From: UBA6776 sp964636785
GTDB taxonomy: Bacteria; Bdellovibrionota; Bdellovibrionia; Bdellovibrionales; UBA1609
DNA: 13,286 nt
Assembly: GCA_964636785.1 (NCBI GenBank)
Contig: CAZWVK010000067.1
Location: forward strand, 1 to 13,286
Reading direction: 5' to 3'
In this document: positions 6,159 to 13,236 of the stretch, piece by piece
Position numbering within the stretch: position 1 is the stretch's first letter
Layout of the letters: each line of letters opens with the position of its first letter
Notes under the pieces: generated by a model
What the model was told of the DNA's origin: nothing
The model's input: only the letters and a program-made list of their open reading frames with translations
Database searches by the model: none
Position numbers and translations under genes: made by a program

Positions 6159-6937
6159 ATAATTGTTTGATAGGACACTCTGGATTTGTTGGTACAACTC
6201 TGAAAAAGCAAACGGGCTTCAGCCACACTTATAGATCAAATGACATTCATAAAATTGAGGGGAAAGCTTTCGACTATATTGTTTGTGCGGGTGCACCCGC
6301 ACAGAAATGGAAAGCCAATAAGAATCCTCTTGAAGACAGGAAGTCAATTTCCAAACTTATGAACCACCTGAGGACAGTGATTTGTGAGAAATTTATTTTA
6401 ATCAGCACAGTGGATGTTTTTAGGAAGCCACAGGGCGTGGATGAAAATTCCAATGTCGACGAGTCCGAATTGCATGCTTATGGTTTACACAGGAGAGAAT
6501 TAGAGAAATTCGTGGAAAGACAGTTTTCTTCTGCTTTGATCATACGTCTTCCGGGCCTTGTTGGACCAGGCCTGCGAAAAAATATAATCTTTGACTTTTT
6601 GAATCACAACAATCTCTCTAAAATAGATTGCCGCGATCAGTTTCAATTTTACCCAATGGTGAATCTATGGAGCGACATAAAAATCGCACTAGACAATAAA
6701 TTAAAGGTAGTTCATCTGACAAGCGAACCCATCTCGGTAAAAGAGGTCGCGAGCCTGTGTTTTAATAAAGGTTTCGATCTCGTTCAAAATCGTGATCCAG
6801 CACGCTATGACTTCAGAACCATTTTTTCTGATAGATTTAAAGCCAGCGGAAATTATCAATATTCAAGAAATGAGATCCTTCTTGCTATTCGGGCATATGC
6901 ACAATCAGAACCGAGAATATTTTTGGAGCAGAAATGA
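6155..6937 (+). CDS. NAD-dependent epimerase/dehydratase-like protein (extended SDR family)
   Basis: A 260-residue protein beginning NNCLIGHSGFVG, in which GHSGFVG (7-13) is the GxxGxxG coenzyme-binding loop. ILISTVDVF (81-89) supplies the catalytic Ser/Thr. Tyr109 lies in AYGLHRRELE, where the usual Tyr-x-x-x-Lys is Tyr-x-x-x-Arg (Arg113). The lysine is therefore replaced, and ordinary dehydrogenase chemistry is uncertain. RLPGLVGPGL (131-140) resembles the substrate-loop entry of sugar epimerases. At 260 residues it is shorter than a typical sugar epimerase (about 310-330). It starts with GTG, overlapping the previous stop as GTGA, with AGAGGG about eight bases upstream, and its own stop overlaps the next ATG. 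Its likely role is modification of a nucleotide sugar or a later intermediate. The substrate is unknown. Confidence 0.75.
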   Translation: MNNCLIGHSGFVGTTLKKQTGFSHTYRSNDIHKIEGKAFDYIVCAGAPAQKWKANKNPLEDRKSISKLMNHLRTVICEKFILISTVDVFRKPQGVDENSNVDESELHAYGLHRRELEKFVERQFSSALIIRLPGLVGPGLRKNIIFDFLNHNNLSKIDCRDQFQFYPMVNLWSDIKIALDNKLKVVHLTSEPISVKEVASLCFNKGFDLVQNRDPARYDFRTIFSDRFKASGNYQYSRNEILLAIRAYAQSEPRIFLEQK

Positions 6938-7749
6938 AACTTTCAATTTCAAATATCGCGTGGGATCCTGAAGATGATGACAAGATCGCAAAACTTCTTT
7001 TAGAAAAGGGAATTGAGCACATTGATATCGCCCCAAGAAAATATTTTTCGAGCTTTTCAGATACAACTCAAAATGAGATATCGATTTTAAGAAAGAAATG
7101 GGCCGACAGGGGCTTCAGGTTATATGGAATGCAAGCGCTCCTTTTTGGCACTAAGGATCTAAATGTTTTCGGTGACCAAGAGGTAAAAAAGAAAATGCTT
7201 CGACATTTTGAAGAAATCTGTCGGATCGCAGCGCACTTGGAAATTCAGTATTTGGTTTTTGGCTCACCAAAGAATCGGGATCGTAGTCACTTAGACGATA
7301 ATGAAACACACGATCAAGCTAGAGACTTTTTCTTTCGACTTGGCGAGGTTGCGAAGAGGCATGACACTTTTATATGTCTGGAGCCGAATCCTAAATGTTA
7401 TGGGGCGAATTTTATGATAGATTCGAAAGAAACTGCTGAAATCGTGAAGGCTGTGTCACATCCACAAATTAAAATGCAATTCGATACAGGTGCGGTCACG
7501 GTGAACGAAGAGGATTCAGAGCAAATATTAAATGATTTTAGAGATATGATCGGACACATCCATTTGAGTGAGCCCGAACTGGTTCCGCTTGGAGATTCAA
7601 CTACAGATCACAATTTGATTGCAAATGCCTTGTCGAAACATTCTTTTAAGGTCTCAACGATTGAGATGCTCAAGCCAAAGAATGAGGTACCTATTGAGGC
7701 CATTTCCAGAGCGGTTGATACCGCGAATCTTTATTATGGAAGAATATAG
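6934..7749 (+). CDS. sugar phosphate isomerase/epimerase-like TIM-barrel protein
   Basis: A 271-residue protein of the xylose-isomerase-like TIM-barrel (AP endonuclease 2) superfamily. It opens with MKLSISNIAW, and the expected metal ligands appear in order on successive strands: Glu150 in ICLEPNP, Asp184 in MQFDTG, His210 in GHIHLSEPE and Glu244 in TIEML. These enzymes use a divalent metal to isomerise or epimerise sugars and related polyols in the cytoplasm. Within this operon it probably prepares or modifies the sugar handled by the neighbouring SDR-like and FAD proteins. The start is well supported: GGAG five bases before the ATG and an ATGA overlap with the preceding gene. The specific substrate cannot be read from the sequence. 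Confidence 0.8.
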   Translation: MKLSISNIAWDPEDDDKIAKLLLEKGIEHIDIAPRKYFSSFSDTTQNEISILRKKWADRGFRLYGMQALLFGTKDLNVFGDQEVKKKMLRHFEEICRIAAHLEIQYLVFGSPKNRDRSHLDDNETHDQARDFFFRLGEVAKRHDTFICLEPNPKCYGANFMIDSKETAEIVKAVSHPQIKMQFDTGAVTVNEEDSEQILNDFRDMIGHIHLSEPELVPLGDSTTDHNLIANALSKHSFKVSTIEMLKPKNEVPIEAISRAVDTANLYYGRI

Positions 7750-8545
7750 CGTAAAAAATCCGAATTGGGTTGTACCCAAATTTCGTCTGGATTACTGGCA
7801 AGAGAAGAAGACCAGTTATCTTGTGGTGATTCCGGTTATCAACGAGGGCGAAAGGATATTGAGCCTGCTATCTAAGATGGCTGAGATCGAAGTATCAAGA
7901 ATCGCAGATATACTCATAGTAGACGGTGGAAGCACAGATGGCTCACTTAACCTCAAGATTCTAAAAAAACTAAATGTAAATGGCCTAATCACCAAGCTCG
8001 GGCCAGGCAAATTGAGCGCCCAACTGCGGTGCGGATATGCGTTTGGGCTAGACCAAACCTATGAAGGAATCATTACGATAGATGGGAACGACAAAGATGA
8101 CCCAACACCTATTGCAGAGTTTGTAAGTGCATTAAATAATGGGTATGATTTTGTTCAGGCATCTAGATTCATTGAAGGTGGCGAAGCACAAAACACACCA
8201 AAATCCCGCGATCTTGCTATCCGTTATATCCATGCTCCACTCTTGAGTTATTTCTCTGGGTTCAAATGGACAGACACAACTCAAGGATTCAGAGCTTACA
8301 GTTCGCGAATGCTCCTGGATTCAAGAGTTGCACCATTTAGAAACGTCTTCGAATCCTACGAACTCTTAGCTTACCTAAGTTATATCGTCCCGCGTCTCGG
8401 ATATAAGTGTATCGAAATACCAACAGCAAGAAGGTATCCCAAAGGGGAAGTACCGACGAAAATCAGTGGCTTCAGAGGAAACCTATCGTTATTAAAGATC
8501 CTCGTTAGTACTTGCCTTGGATATTACAGTCCGGACCAAGACTAG
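7736..8545 (+). CDS. soluble family-2 glycosyltransferase
   Basis: A 269-residue GT-A type glycosyltransferase without membrane helices. The signature elements are VIPVINEGER (31-40), ILIVDGGSTDG (59-69), TIDGNDKDDP (114-123, an Asp-Gly-Asn-Asp variant of the metal site), QASRFIEGGE and WTDTTQGFRAYS (168-179). The last two are characteristic of a GT2 subfamily resembling dolichol-phosphate-mannose-synthase-like enzymes. It would transfer a sugar from a nucleotide donor in the cytoplasm. I start at the ATG at 7736, overlapping the TIM-barrel gene by 14 bases. There is no clear ribosome binding site, so coupling to the upstream gene is likely. The frame is open back to 7619 but that N-terminus is plainly the shadow of the previous gene. 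The last 41 bases overlap, on the other strand, the 3' end of the dehydratase gene. Confidence 0.8.
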   Translation: MEEYSVKNPNWVVPKFRLDYWQEKKTSYLVVIPVINEGERILSLLSKMAEIEVSRIADILIVDGGSTDGSLNLKILKKLNVNGLITKLGPGKLSAQLRCGYAFGLDQTYEGIITIDGNDKDDPTPIAEFVSALNNGYDFVQASRFIEGGEAQNTPKSRDLAIRYIHAPLLSYFSGFKWTDTTQGFRAYSSRMLLDSRVAPFRNVFESYELLAYLSYIVPRLGYKCIEIPTARRYPKGEVPTKISGFRGNLSLLKILVSTCLGYYSPDQD

Positions 8546-10415
8546 ATGTAGCAGGCGGAGAATACTCGATAACACATGTTCGAAGAATCTCCCGCACATG
8601 GACTTCGTCCTGTTCTCTACAGGCGTGAGCGAGTTTGACGATTTCTTCCTTTAGCAACGGCCACGGGATAAAGCTCTCTTCTGCTCGGCGAATCCGAGAG
8701 TGAGCTGTTGTTGAAACATTATTCCCAATTAAGAGCTCTTCATACAGTTTTTCGCCAGGCCGAAGACCTGTGAACTCTATAGCTATATCCCCTTCTGGGC
8801 TGAAATCATCCTTTACAGAAAGGCCGCTCAACTTGATCATTTTCTGCGCCAAATCAATAATTTTAACAGACTCTCCCATATCTAAAACAAAAACGTCCCC
8901 GCCCGAACCCATCGAGCCTGCTTGCAAAACCAACTGAGCTGCCTCTGGAATAGTCATAAAATACCTGGTCACTTCAGGATGAGTCACCGTCACCGGCCCG
9001 CCCTTTCGAATTTGTTCTTTAAACAGCGGAACTACCGATCCACTAGATCCCAAAACATTTCCAAAGCGAACCATACAGAATCTAGTTTTTGAAGACTTTA
9101 AATCACTTAAACCCTGAAGGATCAGCTCACTAAGACGTTTACTTGCACCCATCACATTGGTGGGCCTTACGGCTTTATCCGTTGAGATCAAAACAAAGGT
9201 ATCAACACCGGCATTCATCGCACTCTCTGCGGCACTTAACGTCCCAAGCACATTGTTTTGCACACCTGATAGAACGTTCCATTCCACGAGTGGCACATGT
9301 TTATAAGCGGCTGCATGATAGACTGTCTGAATGCGATTTTCTTTCAAGGTCTTTTCGAGATGGGCGGAGTCTTTCACATCTCCTAAGATAGATACGATTT
9401 TTGTCTCGGCGTCGTAGGCTTGAAGCTCTTGCTCAATTTTATAAAGTGAAAATTCAGACGCTTCAAAAAGCACCAAAGATAAGGGCTTTCTCTTTAAGAT
9501 CTGACGGCAAAGCTCAGAGCCAATAGAGCCACCAGCCCCGGTTACGAGAACGTTTTTCTCTTCAATGCATTTTGAAAGAAGCGATTCATCTGGGGGAACA
9601 GGATCGCGGCCAAGAAGATCCTCGATCCCAACTTCACGAAGATCTTCGATTCGGACCTTGCCACCGACAAGTTCAGCCATGCCAGGCACGATCTTCATCG
9701 AAAGTCCGAACCTTTCAAACTCTTGGATGATTTCTCGTCTACGAGACCGGGAGGCGGATGGAAGGGCGAGAATGAGGCCCTCTAAGCCAAAGTTAGAGAT
9801 GATTTTTTCTGCAATATCTGGATTGTATACTCTAATTCCAGAGATAGAAGTCCCCTGAAGGTCCCTATGATCGTCAAAAAAGGCCAGGACTTGATACTCC
9901 GGACTGGATTTGAGCGCCATCGCCAGCTGCACTCCGGCTCGGCCTGCTCCAAAAATAGCTATACGCTCTCTTTTCGCAATTCTTTCCATTCGATCTGCTC
10001 GGTGAATAAGGTTTCGAGCCATCCATCGACTTAAAGTTATGAAACAAACCGCCAAGAGCCAAAAAATCACAAAAGATGACCTTGGAATGGTGATCATCCC
10101 GAACATAAATGCGCCGGTTGCAAGGACTGCCGTTAGAATGAAAGCTCCATAACTTATGGTCCAAAGCATCCGCTCATCAGCATATCTAACGACCGTCCGA
10201 TAAAGACCAAGAGGGATAAAAATCGGAATTGCGAGCAGTGGAACTGCGGCTAAAAACCATCCCAACCATGGAATATAAACAGAAGGGTCCCATGTGCTAT
10301 ACCGAAGTGATACCGCAAGCCAAAATGCCAACGGAAGCATCACTAAATCACAGCCTAACATAATGGCTTGCTTCATGCGTCTTGGCAGATTTACCAAAGA
10401 TTTAAACAATGACAT
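8505..10415 (-). CDS. nucleotide-sugar 4,6-dehydratase, WbpM/PglF/CapD family (membrane-bound)
   Basis: A 636-residue, full-length member of the large membrane-bound SDR family. Four membrane helices (about 15-35, 47-70, 88-108 and 112-130) are followed by a first Rossmann domain, IAIFGAGRAGVQLA (from residue 152), and then the catalytic domain with TGAGGSIGSE (292-301), HAAAYKHVP (368-376), STDKAVRPTNVMGASK (411-426) and GLRPGEKLYEEL. Met422-x-x-x-Lys426 replaces the usual Tyr-x-x-x-Lys, as is normal for WbpM/PglF, and Thr412, Asp413 and Lys414 form the dehydration site. It converts UDP-GlcNAc to the 4-keto-6-deoxy sugar at the inner face of the membrane. The start is debatable: GGAG lies only two bases before the ATG at 10415, so the TTG at 10409 is better spaced. 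The 3' end overlaps the convergent glycosyltransferase gene by 41 bases. Confidence 0.9.
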   Translation of the reverse strand: MSLFKSLVNLPRRMKQAIMLGCDLVMLPLAFWLAVSLRYSTWDPSVYIPWLGWFLAAVPLLAIPIFIPLGLYRTVVRYADERMLWTISYGAFILTAVLATGAFMFGMITIPRSSFVIFWLLAVCFITLSRWMARNLIHRADRMERIAKRERIAIFGAGRAGVQLAMALKSSPEYQVLAFFDDHRDLQGTSISGIRVYNPDIAEKIISNFGLEGLILALPSASRSRRREIIQEFERFGLSMKIVPGMAELVGGKVRIEDLREVGIEDLLGRDPVPPDESLLSKCIEEKNVLVTGAGGSIGSELCRQILKRKPLSLVLFEASEFSLYKIEQELQAYDAETKIVSILGDVKDSAHLEKTLKENRIQTVYHAAAYKHVPLVEWNVLSGVQNNVLGTLSAAESAMNAGVDTFVLISTDKAVRPTNVMGASKRLSELILQGLSDLKSSKTRFCMVRFGNVLGSSGSVVPLFKEQIRKGGPVTVTHPEVTRYFMTIPEAAQLVLQAGSMGSGGDVFVLDMGESVKIIDLAQKMIKLSGLSVKDDFSPEGDIAIEFTGLRPGEKLYEELLIGNNVSTTAHSRIRRAEESFIPWPLLKEEIVKLAHACREQDEVHVREILRTCVIEYSPPATSSLGPDCNIQGKY

Positions 10416-10445
10416 TGCTCCGATTCATAGCATTTCCATTGGGAA

Positions 10446-10474
10446 TTGACATCATGATTGTTGAGCCAGATAGT
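10446..10474 (+). promoter_or_regulatory. candidate sigma70-like promoter for the phosphoglycosyl transferase unit
   Basis: A perfect TTGACA (10446-10451) lies 17 bases before GATAGT (10469-10474), which matches TATAAT at four of six positions. Transcription would begin near 10481, only about four bases before the ATG at 10485, so the message would be almost leaderless. It sits in the 69-base gap between the two divergent genes. Confidence 0.35.
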
Positions 10475-10484
10475 CAAAAGATCA

Positions 10485-11048
10485 ATGATTAAGCGAGTTT
10501 TTGATGTAACACTCAGTCTGATTCTTCTGCTGACTTCAGCGATTCCTATGCTCGTCATTGCCATCCTCATTAAAATGACCTCAAGAGGTCCGATCGTCCA
10601 CTGGTCAAAGCGAATTGGACGGGAAAATAAGATTTTTCTGATGCCAAAATTCCGATCTATGAAGATCAACACTCCACAAATCGCCACTCATCTTGTCAGT
10701 GATCCAAAGCAGTTTCTGACTCCTATTGGTCATTTTTTAAGAAAATCGAGTCTGGATGAACTTCCACAACTCTTTTCTGTCCTTAAAGGAGATATGAGTT
10801 TTGTCGGTCCAAGACCCGCCCTATTTAACCAGGATGATCTGGTTGAACTGAGATCAAAAAGACAAATCCATATTCTAAGACCGGGAATTACAGGTTGGGC
10901 TCAAATCAATGGAAGAGATGAACTCCCGATTCCCGTCAAAGTCGATTTTGATGAGTACTATTTAAAAAATCAGTGCTTTATTTTAGATCTAAAAATTATC
11001 ATTCTCACCTTCTTCAGAGTTTTTCGGGCACAAGGAGTGAGCCATTAA
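10485..11048 (+). CDS. small phosphoglycosyl transferase (initiating sugar transferase, PglC-like)
   Basis: A 187-residue monotopic phosphoglycosyl transferase. It starts MIKRVFDVTLSLILLL, with a hydrophobic re-entrant segment at 8-30 broken by Pro21. Then come KFRSMK (55-60), the catalytic Asp91-Glu92 pair in SSLDELPQL, SFVGPRPAL (105-113), RPGITGWAQINGRD (122-135) and FDEYYL (145-150). This is the short, PglC-like form, lacking the extra N-terminal helices of WcaJ/WbaP. It transfers a sugar-1-phosphate from a UDP-sugar to undecaprenyl phosphate at the inner face of the membrane, starting the repeat unit. I chose the ATG at 10485, which gives the typical N-terminus. The frame is open from a TTG at 10458. 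The ribosome binding site is weak (AAAAG). The divergent WbpM-like gene probably supplies its substrate pathway. Confidence 0.88.
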   Translation: MIKRVFDVTLSLILLLTSAIPMLVIAILIKMTSRGPIVHWSKRIGRENKIFLMPKFRSMKINTPQIATHLVSDPKQFLTPIGHFLRKSSLDELPQLFSVLKGDMSFVGPRPALFNQDDLVELRSKRQIHILRPGITGWAQINGRDELPIPVKVDFDEYYLKNQCFILDLKIIILTFFRVFRAQGVSH

Positions 11049-13053
11049 AATCTTACTAACAGGTGCCAGCGGATTCGTTGGATCGAGATTTCTAAAAGAC
11101 TTTGGAAAAGTCTATGACATTAAGACCACCTCTTTAAGGAAGACCTCGGTTGATGAGATCGATTTCAGTGGCATCGAAGCCATTGTCCACTGCGCAGCTT
11201 TAGTTCATCAGATGAAAGGGGCGCCGGAAGAAGAATACTTTAGAATCAATACAGATCTCACTTCTGCTCTTGCTAAAGCTGCTAAAGAAAATGGAGTGAA
11301 GCATTTTGTTTTTATAAGTACAGCGCACGTTTTTGGTGACTCGGGCACGATGGATCATAAGAGACGCCTTGACGAGAGTTCACCCTGCAATCCGACTGAT
11401 CCTTACGGGAGGAGTAAGCTTGCCGCCGAAGCTGCAATCATGAAACTAGCTGACAGTTCATTTAAGGTTAGTATTCTGCGTCCTCCGATGATTTATGGGG
11501 AAGGCGCCAAGGGAAATCTTTTAAGTTTGATAAAGCTCATTCGCAACTCACCTATTCTTCCACTCAGATATAAGGAAAACAGACGTAGCCTCGTATATGT
11601 CGGCAACCTAGTTCACTTTATTCACCTGACACTTAAAAATTCATCCGGCGGAATTTTTCTACCTCAAGATGAAAAGCCGATATCCATTTATGAAATAACT
11701 GAGCTACTCAAAAGGGCGACTCGGAAAAAAGTTCATATCGTTTCCCCCAGAGGTCTACTGTTGACCTTATTAAAATTCACACGACCGAAACTTCACACTC
11801 GACTATTTGGCACATTGGCATTGGAATCAAACTCTTCAAATCAGAAGGTGGGCTACATTCCACAACACTCGACTGAGGAAGGATTATCAAGGATGGTTCG
11901 GTCGATGAAGACCAAGCTGCGAGTTGCAAGAGTTGTAACGATCCCAGAAGCTGTATTATTTCATTTACGAAACACACTAAACCTTTTAGATGAACAGTAC
12001 GAATTGACCGTGATTGGAACCAATGTGAGTCAGTTTAGAGACCGTTGGCCAAAAGTAAGATGGGTTGATCTAATTATTGCAAGAGATATCAACCCACCTC
12101 GAGACTGTATTTCACTCCTTAAACTCACATGGCATTTTATATTTCACAGATACGACCTTGTTCATTCTATCATGCCTAAAGCTGGACTCTTAGTTGCATT
12201 TTCAAGTTTCGTTGCGAGAGTTCCGGTCCGAATCCATACTTTCACGGGTCAGATTTGGACGAACAAATCCGGTGCTCTTAAAAACTTTTATATCCAGCTC
12301 GACCAATTGACCGTCAAATTAAACACCGCTACCTACACGGATAGTCCTTCACAGTCTCAGTTTTTATTCGAACACGGAATTCGTAAAAGTGGCAAGCCCC
12401 TTCCAGTTATTGGCGATGGCTCACTGAGTGGAGTTGACCTTAAAAGATTTAGAAAAAAACTATCCCATGAGGAAAGACGTAAGCGGCGACAAGAGTTAGG
12501 CATTAATACAGATGCCTTTGTCTTTACTTTTGTTGGCAGAAAGTGCCAGGACAAAGGTGTGTTCGAACTCTTAGAAGCCTTTTTAAAACTGTCACAGACT
12601 AATGAGTCTGTTCACCTTCTTTTGATCGGCCCAGATGACGATTTAGCGTTTAGGGAAAAAATTAAGAAATTCGAACATCTACCAGGCATCACCAATCTGG
12701 GTTATGTGGAGTTTCCAGAAGCTTATCTCGATATTTCAGATGTTTTCTGCCTCCCGTCTTACAGAGAAGGCTTTGGAACCGTTGTTATTGAAGCGGCTGC
12801 CATGCAACTGCCATCCATTGGTACGAATATCCCAGGACTTGTAGATGCCATTCAAAACGGAATTACGGGGATTCGAGTGAATGCGAAAGATGCTTCCCAA
12901 CTTTTTCAAGCTATGGAAGAATTGTCTCAGAACCGGGAGATGTCCATGGAGATGGGGAAAAAGGCCTATGAAAGAGCCAAAAATTTATATTCTGCTGATC
13001 GGCTTTTTTACTTGCTCACCAAGGAATATCACACTCTCATTGGAAATCGATAA
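11044..13053 (+). CDS. fusion of an NAD-dependent sugar epimerase/reductase and a family-4 glycosyltransferase; probable ATT start
   Basis: A single 669-codon frame. Residues 1-280 are an extended SDR: KILLTGASGFVG with GASGFVG at 7-13, IVHCAALVH, the catalytic Ser92 in FISTAHVFG, Tyr121 and Lys125 in DPYGRSK, and RPPMIYGEG. Residues about 288-669 are a GT-B glycosyltransferase: RVARVVTIPEAV, FTFVGRKCQDKG, and Glu575/Glu583 in EGFGTVVIEAA (the E-x7-E motif). The first ATG, at 11212, would cut off the coenzyme-binding loop. The frame opens at 11041 after a TGA and has no ATG, GTG or TTG before 11212, while ATT at 11044 lies six bases after AAGGAG and overlaps the previous stop as ATTAA. In context the SDR half may reduce the 4-keto sugar made by the WbpM-like enzyme, as WbpV or WbpK do. 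ATGs at 11893 and 11905 could also start the glycosyltransferase alone. Confidence 0.82.
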   Translation: MKILLTGASGFVGSRFLKDFGKVYDIKTTSLRKTSVDEIDFSGIEAIVHCAALVHQMKGAPEEEYFRINTDLTSALAKAAKENGVKHFVFISTAHVFGDSGTMDHKRRLDESSPCNPTDPYGRSKLAAEAAIMKLADSSFKVSILRPPMIYGEGAKGNLLSLIKLIRNSPILPLRYKENRRSLVYVGNLVHFIHLTLKNSSGGIFLPQDEKPISIYEITELLKRATRKKVHIVSPRGLLLTLLKFTRPKLHTRLFGTLALESNSSNQKVGYIPQHSTEEGLSRMVRSMKTKLRVARVVTIPEAVLFHLRNTLNLLDEQYELTVIGTNVSQFRDRWPKVRWVDLIIARDINPPRDCISLLKLTWHFIFHRYDLVHSIMPKAGLLVAFSSFVARVPVRIHTFTGQIWTNKSGALKNFYIQLDQLTVKLNTATYTDSPSQSQFLFEHGIRKSGKPLPVIGDGSLSGVDLKRFRKKLSHEERRKRRQELGINTDAFVFTFVGRKCQDKGVFELLEAFLKLSQTNESVHLLLIGPDDDLAFREKIKKFEHLPGITNLGYVEFPEAYLDISDVFCLPSYREGFGTVVIEAAAMQLPSIGTNIPGLVDAIQNGITGIRVNAKDASQLFQAMEELSQNREMSMEMGKKAYERAKNLYSADRLFYLLTKEYHTLIGNR

Positions 13054-13236
13054 ATGTTAGCTTATGCCTTGGGAGTCTTGCTTCTTTATCCTTACTTGTT
13101 TTTTATAAGAATTTTAAGTCCTATTCCAATGTTCGTCTTTTTCTTTCCTGTTTTAATTTTTCTTTCAAAGGATCTGCTCTCCAGGCGAGTGTGGTCAAAG
13201 CCACTTTATTTCATATTTTCATGCTATTTAGGTTGA
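13054..13236 (+). CDS. hydrophobic protein start, possibly a Wzy-like polymerase interrupted by TGA
   Basis: A 60-residue, almost wholly hydrophobic product with two likely membrane helices (about 3-20 and 24-40), beginning MLAYALGVLLLYPYLFF. The ATG follows directly after the stop of the fusion gene, so it belongs to the same operon. There is only a weak ribosome binding site. Position in the cluster and the N-terminal pattern suggest the beginning of an O-antigen polymerase or similar multispanning protein, usually about 400 residues. The frame stops at TGA (13234-13236), yet the codons after it stay open to the window edge and read PSPFIRPLEDLVFVSQ, which looks like natural membrane-protein sequence. 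It may therefore be a broken gene with a nonsense change, or a frameshift (the +1 frame is open too). The window ends too soon to tell. Confidence 0.45.
   Translation: MLAYALGVLLLYPYLFFIRILSPIPMFVFFFPVLIFLSKDLLSRRVWSKPLYFIFSCYLG

Noticed and set aside
7619..7735. N-terminal extension of the second GT2
   Set aside because: It lies inside the TIM-barrel gene and is rich in Arg and Cys as an out-of-frame shadow. The GT2 fold begins after 7736.
9143..9858. Plus-strand frames of 82 and 97 codons inside the WbpM-like gene
   Set aside because: They are antisense to a clearly conserved enzyme, with unnatural Ser/Arg/His-rich composition.
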